Below, one piece after another: positions 20,458 to 31,890 of a stretch of 64,000 nucleotides of DNA (positions are counted from its first letter, which is position 1; every line of letters begins with the position of its first letter). The notes beneath the pieces are model-generated. The model saw only the letters and a list, made by a program, of their open reading frames with translations. It was not told the DNA's origin and searched no databases. The DNA is from Mastigamoeba balamuthi (lineage: Eukaryota > Evosea > Mastigamoebida > Mastigamoebidae). Location: positions 74,807-138,806 of the forward strand of contig CACRSC010000077.1 of NCBI GenBank assembly GCA_902651635.1, written 5' to 3'. Made by a program: the position numbers and the translations under genes.

Positions 20458-22859
20458 CCAGCGGAGTTGAGATGCTCATGACAAGTCAGACTGAGGGGTA
20501 TGGAGCACACTCCAAGCTTCCTCGAGGCTGGTTGCTGTACGCCATGGTGTACGTGGCCCTGAAGGATGGTGTGACAGTCCAGTGGGTATGTGACTGGCAA
20601 GTGTGTAAGTCCCGTCCATCTCTGGATCTCAGAGGTCCTCCTGCGTCAGTGGCGCAGAACCTCGTGCTTGGCGGACAGGGTGAAGACGGGGTGCACCTCC
20701 ACCAGCTTCACAACCTCAGACTGGTGGTGCAGCAGCACGCTGGTGTCACAGGCAATGATGACTGACACATCAGGAACAGGGCAATGAGTTTGCTGCTTGG
20801 TGATTGGTAGAACTTCACTCAGAAGAGCAGTGAGGGGGTAGTGGCACATGGTGCGTTCTGTGGGTATTGGAAGGGACCAGCCTGGCAATGTACCACACAC
20901 GGGCACTTGGATCTCAGAGCTGATAGGGAGCCCATAGTTGACGTTGGCACGGAGAACAGGAGCTTACTGTGGGAGCAAAGCATGATGGTGGATGTGCTGA
21001 AAGAGATGAAATGACAGGCTGCATTACAGCTGTCTGCCATGGGGGTGCTATACATACTGGTGGTGCGTTTGCCATTCCAGTGAGTGATTCCTGGAATTTC
21101 AGTGTGAGCATGGGTCCTGGAACAGCTAGCAAGTTGGAGAGCTGTCCTTTCCCCCACAGCCAGAGGTGTATGGCTAGATGTTCCTCCTGGACGAGAGGGT
21201 GCTGGGAAAAGAGGCGTTGCATACCATTCACGATTGCCCGAAGCATGAGCACCATCACTCCCAGACAGGCAAGAAGCTGAATTTGACCTCGGGAACTCCT
21301 CCACGGGCATGATCACGAATGTCATGCAGAATTTCATCATTAAAAATTGGTCATCACTGCATTTTATGTGCTGAAGTGCTAAATTAGCACATACATGTAG
21401 TGCTACTATTTCAGTGCTAGAATTAGTGCTGATTTAGTGCTATTTTAGCACTAATTTTTCAATGTGCATAATACGCATGACACGCACGGTGCACATCAAT
21501 CGTTTCTTGCGATACATGCATATATGTATTGCTAGAAATGATTAATGCAATTATGTGCATCAATCGAAAACCCAAATAAATTGATATTAATTAATGCACT
21601 ATATGTGCAAAAGACGCTAAATGCACATGGTGCACATGTAATCAATGAAATTGCTAAATGTGATTATTGTTTAAAAACACTACTAAATGTGAACCAAAAT
21701 TCATTAATTTTATTTACTTCTCAATGGCTGCTTCTGCAGCACTGTGCTGCTTTAGCAGCACAGTGTGACACCTCTTGTGCTGTGAAGAGAGGTGCCACAC
21801 ATCCTCTGGCCTCATGCTTGCCAGCATGGCGATGTTGTCCCAGTTGATGTTGTGGTCATCCTGCTGCTCATCCTGCTGCTTCTTCTGCTCAGGGGCCCCG
21901 TCCTGCAAAAATTCAGTTAGTTTAATCAAAAGAAGAGGGCAGTGAAAGGGGCAGGAGGAGAAGCTTGGCCTTGGCTTTCTTTGAAGCCTCAGCCACTGCC
22001 AGCCACAAAAAAAGTGGTAGAAATGATTATTTGTGCATTATGCACACAGTGTGCATTATGTACATCATATGCATGATGCGTATGACACACAAAAGGTCAC
22101 AATTCGGGGAAGAAAACCCCCCCTTTAGTTAAATTTTCAATACTTGACTACAGGGAGGCAAGGAGGGAACAGAAGGGAAGGAAAACACATACCTTTCGGC
22201 CCAGGCTCTTGTGCCATGCCTGGGCCTCCTCCTCTGAGGAGGAGCTCGAGGTGAGCTCCTCCTCAGAGGAAGAGCTTCTCATACTGCTGCTGTCTGGGCT
22301 GCAGCTGTGGCGGTGATGACAACTGCTGTACCGCCTCACTGCCCACTCCTGCTTGTCCTTCTTGTTCACACGCCTTCTGTACTTGTAGTCAGTGTACTGC
22401 TGCCGGTGTTGGAGCTCCAGCTCCTCCGCAAGCTGCTCCTGTGACGTTTTTTCTGTTAGTTTTCACAAGAAAAACAGGGGGGCAGGGGAGGGAAAAAAAA
22501 CGGACCATCATTTGGCCGAACCCTGTGTGGATGGTGGTGTGAAGGGCATTCATGATGGTGGCAACCATGCCACAAACAACATCCATTGGTGCTGCTGGTG
22601 CAGCAGGTGCTGCTGGAACAGCACTTCCCGTTTCCAGGGGCACCCACATCTGTGAAAAAAGGGGCAGGGCAGGAAATAATTGTGAAAAACTGGGAAAAAC
22701 CAGATAAATAAGGAAGGCAGGAAGGGGGGCAGGAGGGCAAGAGGAGGGCAGGATGCACCCCGTCCAACTCCTCCACCAGGTGTTGCATCTCTGCCTCTGA
22801 CAAATCAGGGACGGGCAAGGGGAAAATAAAGGAAGGGGGGGGGGGGGGATTAAAGAGAA
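20395..22859. repeat. Copy A of a 2.5 kb duplicated segment
   Basis: From GTGGCAGTGTCGCCCTCTCG onward this segment matches 22861-25490 almost base for base, with scattered substitutions and two larger length differences: copy A lacks about 40 bp corresponding to 23433-23478, and about 130 bp corresponding to 24475-24610. It ends in a run of G and the ambiguous base at 22860. It contains a degenerate coding-like part (20395-21355, minus strand) and the left part of the transposon (21360-22859). Confidence 0.85.
21360..21720. repeat. Subterminal short-motif array (left end, copy A)
   Basis: AT-rich DNA with many GTGCT and AGCAC pentamers (for example 21362-21455), then TGCAC/GTGCA motifs. The same array occurs at 23875-24235 in copy B. 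Clusters of a short motif in both orientations are typical of the transposase-binding subterminal regions of DNA transposons. Confidence 0.5.
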
Positions 22860-22860
22860 N
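22860..22860. other. Ambiguous base n marking a scaffold join
   Basis: A single n follows a G homopolymer (22839-22850), and the next base restarts the same sequence that began at 20395. This is how an unresolved contig junction looks. Confidence 0.85.
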
Positions 22861-25500
22861 GTGGCAGTGTCGCCCTCTCGTAGTGTTAAAGTCCTCGGCT
22901 CGGGCCACGTCCTCTTTGCCATCCAGCGGAGTTGAGATGCTCATGACAAGTCAGACTGAGGGGTATGGAGCACACTCCAAGCTTCCTCGAGGCTGGTTGC
23001 TGTACGCCATGGTGTACGTGGCCCTGAAGGATGGTGTGACAGTCCAGTGGGTATGTGACTGGCAAGTGTGTAAGTCCCGTCCATCTCTGGATCTCAGAGG
23101 TCCTCCTGCGTCAGTGGCGCAGAACCTCGTGCTTGGCGGACAGGGTGAAGACGGGGTGCACCTCCACCAGCTTCACAACCTCAGACTGGTGGTGCAGCAG
23201 CACGCTGGTGTCACAGGCAATGATGACTGACACATCAGGAACAGGGCAATGAGTTTGCTGCTTGGTGATTGGTAGAACTTCACTCAGAAGAGCAGTGAGG
23301 GGGTAGTGGCACATGGTGCGTTCTGTGGGTATTGGAAGGGACCAGCCTGGCAATGTACCACACACGGGCACTTGGATCTCAGAGCTGATAGGGAGCCCAT
23401 AGTTGACGTTGGCACGGAGAACAGGAGCTGACTGCAGATGGGGCATGAGAGGGTGACAAGGCAACATACTGCAGATCTGGGAGCAAAGCATGATGGTGGA
23501 TGAGCTGGAAGAGATGAAATGACAGGCTGCATTACAGCTGTCTGCCATGGGGGTGCTACACATACTGGTGGTGCGTTTGCCATTCCAGTGAGTGATTCCT
23601 GGAATTTCAGTGTGAGCATGGGTCCTGGAACAGCTCTAGCAAGTTGGGGAGCTGCCCTTTCCCCCACAACCAGAGGTGTATGACTAGATGTTCCTCCTGG
23701 ACGAGAGGGCACTCGGAAAAGAGGCGTTACAGCATACCATTCACGATTGCCCGAAGCATGAGCACCATCACTCCCAGACAGGCAAGAAGCTGAATTTGAC
23801 CTCGGGAACTCCTCCACGGGCATGATCACGAATGTCATGCAGAATTTCACCATTAAACATTTGGTCATCACTGCATTTTATGTGCTGAAGTGCAAAATTT
23901 GCACATACATGTAGTGCTACTATTTCAGTGCTAGAATTAGTGCTGATTTAGTGCTATTTTAGCACAAATTTTTCAATGTGCATAATACGCATGACACGCA
24001 TGGTGCACATCAATCGTTTCTAGTGATACATGCATATATGTATTGCTAGAAACGATTAATGCAATTATGTGCATCAATCGAAAAACCCAAATAAATTGAT
24101 ATTAATTAATGCACTATATGTGCAAAAGACGCTAGATGCACACGGTGCACATTTAATCAATGAAATTGCTCAATGTGATTATTGGCTTAAAACACTACTA
24201 AATGTGAACCAAAATTCATTAATTTTATTTACTTCTCAATGGCTGCTTCTGCAGCACTGTGCTGCTTTAGCAGCACAGTGTGACACCTCTTGTGCTGTGG
24301 AGAGAGGTGCCACACATCCTCAGGCCTCATGCTTGCCAGCATGGCGATGTTGTCCCAGTCAATGTTGTGGTCATCCTGCTGCTCATCCTGCTGCTTCTCC
24401 TGCTCAGGGGCCCCGTCCTGCAAAAATTCAGTTAGTTTAATCAAAAGGAGAGGGCAGTGAAAGGGGCAGGAGGGAGAAGGAGGGGAAGGGACATACCTCA
24501 ACAGCAGCAGCCATCTTGGCTGCTGCTTCCACTTCCCTGGTAGCAACCCTGGTAGCAGCACGTTCATGACTGATAAGCCCCAGGGCATGAAGAGAAGAGA
24601 CCTTCTCCCTGCACCTTTTGGCCAGCTTGGCCTTGGCTTTCTTTGAAGCCTCAGCCACTGCCAGCCACAAAAAAGTATTTGATTATTTGCGCATTTTGCA
24701 CACAATGTGCATTATGCACATCATATGCATGATGCGCATGATGCACAAAAGGTCACAATTCGAGGAAGAAAAACCCCCCTTTAGTTAAATTTTCAATACA
24801 TGACTACAGGGAGGGAAGGAGGGAACAGAAGGGAAGGAAAACACACACCTTTCGGCTCAGGCTCTTGTGCCATGCCTGGGCCTCCTCCTCTGGGAGGAGC
24901 TCGAGGTGAGCTCCTCCTCAGAGGAAGAGCTTCTCACACTGCTGCTGGCTGGGCTGCTGCTTGGGCTGCAGCTGTGGCAGTGATGACAACTGCTGTGCCA
25001 CCTCACTGCCCACTCCTGCTTGTCCTTCTTGTTCACACGCCTTCTGTACTTGTAGTCAGTGTATTGCTGCCGGTGTTGAAGCTTCAGCTCCTCTGCAAGA
25101 TGCTCCTGTGACGTTTTTTCTGTTAGTTTTCACAAGAAAAACAAGGGGGGCAGGGGAGGGGAAAAAACGGACCATCATTTGGCTGAACCCTGTGTGGATG
25201 GTGGTGTGGAGGGCATCCACGATGGTGGCAACCATGCCACCACCAACATCCATTGGTGCTGCTGGAACAGCACTTCACAGATGTGGGTGCCCCTGGAAAC
25301 GGGAAGAACGGGGCAGGGCACGAAATAATTGTGAAAAACTGGGAAAAACCAGATAAATAAGGAAGGCAGGAAGGGGGGCAGGGAGGGCAAGAGGAGGGCA
25401 GGATGCACCCCGTCCAACTCCTCCACCAGGCGTTGCATCTCTGCCTCTGAAAAATCAGGGACGGGCAAGGGGAAAACAAAGGAAGAGGGGGGGAGGGGGT
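22861..25500. repeat. Copy B of the 2.5 kb duplicated segment
   Basis: This is the second copy of the sequence at 20395-22859. It begins exactly at the equivalent of 20395 and includes an extra exon-like piece near 24500-24600 that copy A lacks. It continues without a break into the transposon body to 27.6 kb. Confidence 0.85.
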
Positions 25501-25783
25501 ATTAAGAGGGATAAAGGGAAAGCAAGGGGGGAGCAGGGGAGAGAGCACGTACCTTCAAGTTCTTTGAGTCACGCCACATGACTGGCAGTGCCCAGGCATT
25601 CAGCTGCTGGCCCGTGGGCTCCCATTTAAATTTCAGGCTGTACAGTACAGCCATGTACTCAGTGACAGCCCACACCAGAGTGTGAAGGCTGTTGCCTTTC
25701 CAAGGCCGTGCTGCTGAAGCTGGGAAGGGTGGCACGGCACACACAAACAGGGGTGGGGGGGCGGAAGGGTGGACCGCAGACAT
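24229..25783 (-). CDS. Accessory gene of the DNA transposon, multi-exon
   Basis: Exon-like pieces separated by introns of about 100-130 nt are read from 25783 downwards. The first (25553-25783, 77 aa) has LHTLVWAVTEYMAVLYSLKF followed by a GTACGTG donor. Later pieces contain EAEMQRLVEELDGV, MVATIVDALHTTIHTGFSQM, an acidic-serine block (SSSSEEELTSSSSSEEE), a basic block KKAKAKLAKRCREKV and a final segment DWDNIAMLASMRPEDVWHLS. In Harbinger elements the second gene encodes a Myb/trihelix DNA-binding partner; the W-rich start could be such a domain, but I cannot confirm it. Copy A (21714-22850) keeps only the downstream exons and lacks the basic one. Confidence 0.45.
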
Positions 25784-26072
25784 GCGTGACTATTGTCCGT
25801 GAATGCTGGGGGAAGTAAAGAGTGTTTTTAAGGTGTCAAAAATCAGGCTAAGTGCGTCATCACTCCAATCGTTATTCAGTGAAAAAATCCGAGAAAAACA
25901 GCAATGTCACATTGCATCAATCGTGCCATGTGCTGCATGCACATTAAACACATTTTGTGCTTGTAGCTCATTCATTCATTTGCTAAATATGTATTCAGCA
26001 CATACATCACTACACACGCTGCACTTGCTAAAAGCCCAGCCAACCTACTTGCCAAAATCCCAGCCAACCAAC

Positions 26073-27242
26073 ATGGTCAAGTCCCAGGACAACCCCATCA
26101 TTGCTGCAAAAATAGCCAGGCGGCAGCATCTTCTGCACAAGTTTCACAAGTCCATTGCCAAAGCACGCTGGGGGTACCCTGTCCAATTCCTGGAACGGGT
26201 ATTTCAGCATTATGAAGGGCCAGACACCTCCTTGAAGAAGCTGGGAAACCTGCTGGACCTGCTTTTATACTTCAAACACAATGAAGTGCTTGCCTCTGAG
26301 ACATCCCTGGAGGCTCCCGACCCAAGCAACTACTGGCGCATAATGGCTTGATGCTGGCTCTACCTGGCAGAGCATGTTAACAAGATGGAGGTAAGGTCCA
26401 CTTAATAATCATTACACAATACAATTTTGTATCATCTGAATAAAATCAGTATCAATTCATTATTAAATCAATTGATAATTTCAGGGCATGCATGTACCCA
26501 TGTGCCAATTATTCTAAAATTTTTTTAAAATGTGCAATTATCAATTCGATTGCTTATTATAAATGCATCAACCTGATCACTCATATTCGAAAAATCCACA
26601 GAGTGTCTGGAATGCCCGGACTTCTGAGGCCAACAGGCTTCCACCACCCTGGTCTCGTATGATCCACGGGTCTGTGAATGTCAAGGCCATTTACATCTCA
26701 TGGCCCAGCAAGAAGCAGGACAAGTTCTACAACGGCAAGTACAAGGGGCACGTGGTGAAGATCCAGGTGGTGGTCAACAACCAGGGCATCCCCATGGACA
26801 TTCAAGGGTTGTACAAGGGGGTTCGCCATGACCTGAAGATCTGGCAGAGCTCAGCTCCTGGCATGGAACTGCAAGGGACACGGCTGCTGGCTGACAATGC
26901 CTATGTCAGTGTGCCAAGCAGTGAGCTGCTGACCCCCTTCAACCACGCCTCTCTGTTTGACTCTGTCAATGGAAGGCGAAGGAGAACTGCACTCAAGTAC
27001 ACAAGGTTCGAACACCAGTGGAACCGAGTTCACAGGCGCTGGAGAAGCAGGGTAGAGCACTACCTGGGCTTCAGTCCTGATTCAACATCGTGGGCAAGAA
27101 GTTCAAGGGGAAGAAGGTGATGAGCAATAACCTGCTGAGGTCAGCCATCACAATCATCACGAACCTAGATGCTTGGTACCTCAGTGAGAACCCCCTGCAC
27201 CGTATTCCCAGGGAGGCCTGGTTTCCCAGACCACCCCAGTGA
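26073..27242 (+). pseudogene. DDE transposase, PF13359-like, degenerate
   Basis: Two exons, 26073-26390 and 26602-27242, are joined by a normal GT-AG intron. The catalytic part shows the family pattern KFYNGKYKGHVVKIQVVVNN, GVRHDLKIW, RLLADNAYVSVPSSELLTPF and FEHQWNRVHRRWRSRVEHYL. This corresponds to the YYSGKHK, GS.HD, LLGDSGY and E-containing last block of IS5-superfamily plant/protist transposases. The first catalytic Asp position (usually IDGT) reads IHGS, one in-frame stop lies near the end of exon 1, and the C-terminal end NNLLRSAITIITNLDAWYLS is in another frame. It is therefore most likely inactive. The two-domain layout and the neighbouring accessory gene support a Harbinger/ISL2EU origin. 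Confidence 0.7.
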
Positions 27243-27279
27243 AAAAGTCAAAACAGAGATTTTGACTTAGTAAAAATGA

Positions 27280-27612
27280 CAGAGAGCACAGCGATGAATA
27301 ATCGCAAAAATGCACTAAATGCGCTGAAATTGCGCTACATGTGATTGGTAGCACTACATGCGATGCATTCGATGGTATTGCATTACTAAAATAGCGCTAC
27401 AATCGCTACTAGCGCAAATATTTGCGATAGTAACAATTAAAGCGATGCATAGCGATATTAAAAAACAGCGCTAAAATCGCTATTAGCGATGAAGCGCTAT
27501 TTAGCGCCAGAATTAGCGCAAAATTAGCGATTGAAGCGCAAAAATAACGCTGAATAAACATCGGTAAAGATTTATCGCTCCTTATGCGCAAAAGTCGCAG
27601 CGATGACCAAAT
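27280..27612. repeat. CpG-rich AGCGC/TAGCGAT motif array (right end)
   Basis: In otherwise AT-rich sequence there are about a dozen AGCG motifs plus CGCT complements (for example AGCGCTA, TAGCGAT, GAAGCGC) spaced irregularly by 8-20 bases. It follows the transposase gene and is the likely right subterminal region. Confidence 0.55.
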
Positions 27613-27866
27613 GTTTATTACACAGCGAATCGAAACCCCCCCGAAATATGAACGACGTTCGCCCCTTGGATTCAATTGAGGGAAACGATTCTATTTCTTC
27701 TTCTTTCCTTGGATTCAATTGCTTTTAGCTGAGATCTTTATCAACACAGTGTGTGCTGACGGGGACTCAGATCTCTGCTCCTCCACCGGGAGAAAATCAG
27801 GCGCCGAGGGGGTGCCGGTGAGATCTCACGGCACCTGTTTGCCTTCGGGGCCGGGGTGACGAAAGC

Positions 27867-30800
27867 CTACACCGCCAGGTACGAGACATTGAAGCGGAGG
27901 GAGATCTCGGGCAGCGAGGTCTGGACCATGTTGTCGTTGCCCGACGACGACAGAAGCAGCGACCAGCTGGCAAAGGGGCTGAGACCGGAGAAGCCAGGGG
28001 CAGTGAGGTCGACAGGGCCCCCGCCCTCGGGGACGTCGACGCGGACGGGTGCGTGGCGGAAGGCAAACACGCGCCCCTCGCGGTCCACCTTGCGAACGAG
28101 GTCTCCGGTGTGCACCAGCTGCCTGACGGCGACTGGCGGGGGCTGTCCGGCGACCACGACCTGCACACTGAGGACCTCGACCAAGGCCATCCCCCCAAAC
28201 GCCGGGTCGAAAGGGCTGACGAGAGCGGACAACTCGAGCTGCCCCGGCGCAGCGGCAGCGGTGGCGGGGACCACGCAGGGCTGCTGGTCGCAGTCTCTGC
28301 CGGCCACCAGGGCGGTCACCACCTTCTTCTGGCGCGGGCGGGCGTCGGCCTCGAAGCCGGCGGCCCGGGCAGGACAGAGCCCGCTGTATGCGGCAGCGAC
28401 GGACGACAGAGACAGGCTGCCGTACTCGATGGGACCCGGGCACACGAGAGACTTGTAGTTCACGGCCCGCGCGACTGTGTCGACCATCGGGCGCAGGACG
28501 GCGTTGCCCTCGCGGACCAGCGCGGTCAGGTACGAGAGCTCGTCTGCCAGCTCGCGGCCCGTGCGGGAGGTGTACATCGCGACGTCGGTCTCGACAATCT
28601 GCTGGCGCTGCTCCTCCAGGACGCGCACCGCCCGGGCGCAGCCCTCGACCGCCTGCCGCAGCTGCGCGCGCTCCGCTTGCGCCTGGACGTACCGCAGCGC
28701 CGCGTCCCTCCCGGCGTCGTCCTCCCACGCCGCGCACGCGTCGGCCAGGAGCACCCCAGCGCTGCTGCTGGGCATCGCGATCTCCGCGCGGCGCCCGTCG
28801 TTCCCCGAAGAGTGGGCGTCGATCTCGGCCACGAGCTGGGACAACTGCCTGCACGGTTCCGCCGCGCCCTCCGCGAGGCGCACCACTGCGCGCGCCCCGC
28901 ACGACAGCCCAGCGACGGCGGCGGACGCGTCTGCGGGGGCCACTGAGCGGACAAAGTCCCCCGCAAGGCCCGCGGCCACTCCGGGAGCCTCGCGCACCGC
29001 GGTGGCGAGGCAGACGACGGCGGCAGCCCCACCGGCCACCAGCGAAAAGGCAGCGGTTGCCAGCGGAGCAATACGCGGGAGGATGTCGAAGAAGCCGCTG
29101 CGCCTCGACCGGCGCTCAGCCTCTGCCGCCTGCTGGTGCCACCCGCGCACGCGCTCGGCGTGGGCCCGGCAGGCCTCCTGGATGACCGGCCAGAGTCCAG
29201 CCTGCAGCGCCGCGAGCTGCTCAAGGCGGTCCTGCGAGACCGAGAGGCACGCGCGCTCGCGCTCGAGGGCATTGTCGATGCAGCCCAGGCGCGTCGAGCG
29301 GTCTCCTAGGGCTGCCTGGATGCCGGCGGACCACCGCTCCAGCCGGACAGCCTCGCCGCCCAGCACGAGCCGCTCGGTCTCGATGACCGCGACGCACCGC
29401 AGGGCCGACTCGAGGCGCGCCGCGTAGGCCCCCTCTGCCCCCAGGGGGACCCAGTCCGAGTGCTGTCCGTCGGGCCCGAGTCCCAGGGCGATGCACTCCA
29501 GCAGCGCCTGGCACTGCCCCGCTATGCGGGTGTACCTCGGATCCCCACTGTCGCCGCCACCGCACAGCCAGGCCAGATACACGAGCATCGCGGCGGCCTC
29601 CGGGAGCTGGCCGTTGGTGTGGTGCAGCCTGGCCAGCGCCAAGGTGAGCTCCGCGTAGCCAAGCCCCAGGAGATCCCGGAGCTGCTGCGGCGTCGCCTGC
29701 TCCCGCGATGCCAATCCGGAGGACCCATCGCTTCCCGCCTCGCTGTCCTTTCCTGCCTCTCCATCGCGACCGGCAGCGCCCACCAGAGGAGGACAGAACT
29801 TAGGATTCCAGTGACTGTGTCCCTGCCCCTTCATTGCGTGCTGCTTCTCTGGTGCTCCGCGGCCACCGTGACCTCCAGCACCGCCAGGAACGACTGGCCC
29901 GCCCAGCCCAGGAGTAGCCTGCAGAACCAGGTCTGCCGCCGCTGGCATTGCCCCAGAAACCAGCACCCTGATGGAGCCAGCGTCTCCGCCGTTGCCAGAA
30001 CGCCCGGATGGCATGCCGTTGGTGCCTGGCTTACCGTTGACCACGTTATACACATTGTAAGCAGCGAACGTTGCCTCGTGGCCCGAATCCCTCCAGGGGT
30101 AGTACAGTGTGTCGACGGGGTACTGCACACCGTCGGTGCCGTCCTGCCCCGCGTGCCCTTGCTGGCCAATGCCACCGGCACCACCGTTCGCACTGAGCAC
30201 CAGGGGAACAGCACACTCGAGGCGGGCGCACGCGATCAGGATGGAGCCGCCGTGCCCGCCGTCGCCGCCTGGCGTGCCCGGAACGCCCGGGGCAGAGGGG
30301 GCCGAGTGGGACAGCCCGCACAGGCCTGAGACGTCGACCCCGACGGGGCAGCTGTCGTCCGAGCGAGCGACGAGCACGCGGCACACGAGCTCTATCGAGC
30401 GGCCGGGCGCCCGGAGCACGTCGGCGATCACGATGCGGTCAGCGCGGACGCGTGTGTTCTTGGTCGGGTCGACGCAGCTGGAGCGGAGCACGAGCTCGGG
30501 GAACTGGCCCTCGATGACCACAGTCCCCCCGTCCAGGAACCTGCTCACCGGGTTGCGGACAGGGCACACGGCGACCCGAGGCGCCCCGTTTGCGGGCGGG
30601 CGGGCCTGCAGGCGGAGGCGCTGCCGGGCCTCGCCGACCGCCGCCTGGAACTCGGAGGCAGCCGACTCGCGGAGAGGGTCCCCGGCGGCCAGCGAGCGGG
30701 CGAGGTCGGCGCAGAGGTCCCGGGCGAGGCGCTCGAGGTCGCCGGGAGAGAGGTCGGGCCGGCCCAGTGCGCGGTGCCACGCCTCGCGCCGCGCGAGGGC

Positions 30801-31890
30801 CCTGCGGGCGCGGCGGAGAGCGGCGCTGCAGGCGTTGCGCGACAGGAGCTCGCCCATCGGCACGAAGCTGTCGCCCTCTGCCGCGACCCGCGTCGCCACC
30901 TCGCGCAGCGCCGATGCCAGGCCGTGGCCGTCCATGGCAGAGCGCGCCCCCGTGCGCGGGGCGGCCAGCAACTGGCGGACGAGGCTGCACAGCTCTGCCA
31001 TCCTCTGGCGGTAGGCCGCACACCCCGAGAGTAGCGACCCGTCGAAGGAGGCGCCCGCGCCGCTGGGAGACGGAACCGCAACGGCGCCGAGCCTCCTGAA
31101 GCAGCAGCGCACCCGGGCGCGCTGGGTGTTGCGGGCCGTGGCCGCTGCCGCGGGCTCGTCGTCAAACACCCACGCGCGGAGCTCGTCGTCCGTGGTGCTG
31201 GGCGCGTCCTTGCACACGAAGAGGAGGTCCGGGCGGCCCTCCGGGGGCCCCAGGTCGAGGCGAGCGAGGACGTCCACGAGGGAGCAGAGGTAGTCGAGCA
31301 CCGCCTGGCGCTGCGCCGCCCCTCGCATGACTGCCAGAACCACGTCCGACACTGCGATCGCAGGCGATGTCACCACGACGTCGTGGCACAGGTCCTCCTG
31401 GCCCGTCCCCTCCACGTCGATCACGATCGCTGGCCCCATCCCGCGACCGAGCAGGAGGTGTCCGTCCGCGAGTCGCCCCTCGGCTCCAACCGTGCACGGC
31501 AGAAGCCCGTCGCTCGTTTCGAAGTCCTGACCTGAGGAGTGCCGTACTCGTCGCCATCAGAGGTGTCCGGGGCCCCGAGGACACACGAGCGACCTCGCAG
31601 AGCCCGCCACCCAAGAGGACGGTGAACATGGTGGGGTGAGACATGCCAGAGAGGTCCTTGGCCAGCGTGGACTTGCCAGACCGCGAAGGGCCGACCAAGG
31701 AGACGACAGACACGGGTCCCTCGACCCTCTCGAGCTCGTCCGCCTCCACGTGGGGTTGGTTGCGGGCATCCACGCTGAGCTGCACTGGTGAGCTCCGCCT
31801 GCTCAGTTCCGAGGCCGACGGCGCGGGCAGCCGCAGAGCGACGGGAGTGGCAGAGGAGAGGAACTGTGTGGGCGAGAACGGCGTGCACAC
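27867..31890 (-). CDS. Very large GBP/atlastin-like GTPase with glycine-rich and helical C-terminal parts
   Basis: Two exons, 31587-31890 and 27867-31531, join in phase (1322 aa). The N-terminal domain looks like a dynamin-related guanylate-binding GTPase: G1 P-loop VSLVGPSRSGKST (residues about 64-75), G3 in IVIDVEGTGQED (about 138-147), and a G4-like LLFVCKD where GBPs have VRDF-type motifs. After about 300 mixed alpha/beta residues comes a long Gly-rich region (about residues 520-710) with repeats such as GGDGGHGGS, GGAGGIGQQGHAGQDG and GGAGGHGGRG. Next are TPR-like helices (GLGYAELTLALARLHHTNGQ), a coiled-coil-like part, a short hydrophobic stretch (IAPLATAAFSLVAGGAAAVV) and a beta-rich end SLPEISLRFNVSYLAV. 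I know no standard protein with this arrangement. It may act as a self-assembling GTPase at membranes or in defence; that is inference. An upstream exon cannot be excluded. Confidence 0.75.

Larger units (their letters stand above)
23875..27620. mobile_element. DNA transposon, PIF/Harbinger or ISL2EU-like (PF13359-type DDE)
   Basis: The element appears to run from the left motif array (23875-24235) to the right array (27280-27610). It encodes two genes head to head: a DDE transposase on the plus strand (26073-27242) and an accessory multi-exon gene on the minus strand (24229-25783). This two-gene layout is what Harbinger-type elements show. Exact ends and target-site duplications could not be fixed by eye. 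Internal features suggest it no longer moves by itself. Confidence 0.55.

Noticed and set aside
21360-27612. CRISPR-like array impression from repeated short motifs
   Set aside because: Motifs are 5-8 bases, in both orientations and irregularly spaced, without conserved repeats or spacers, and the DNA is eukaryotic.
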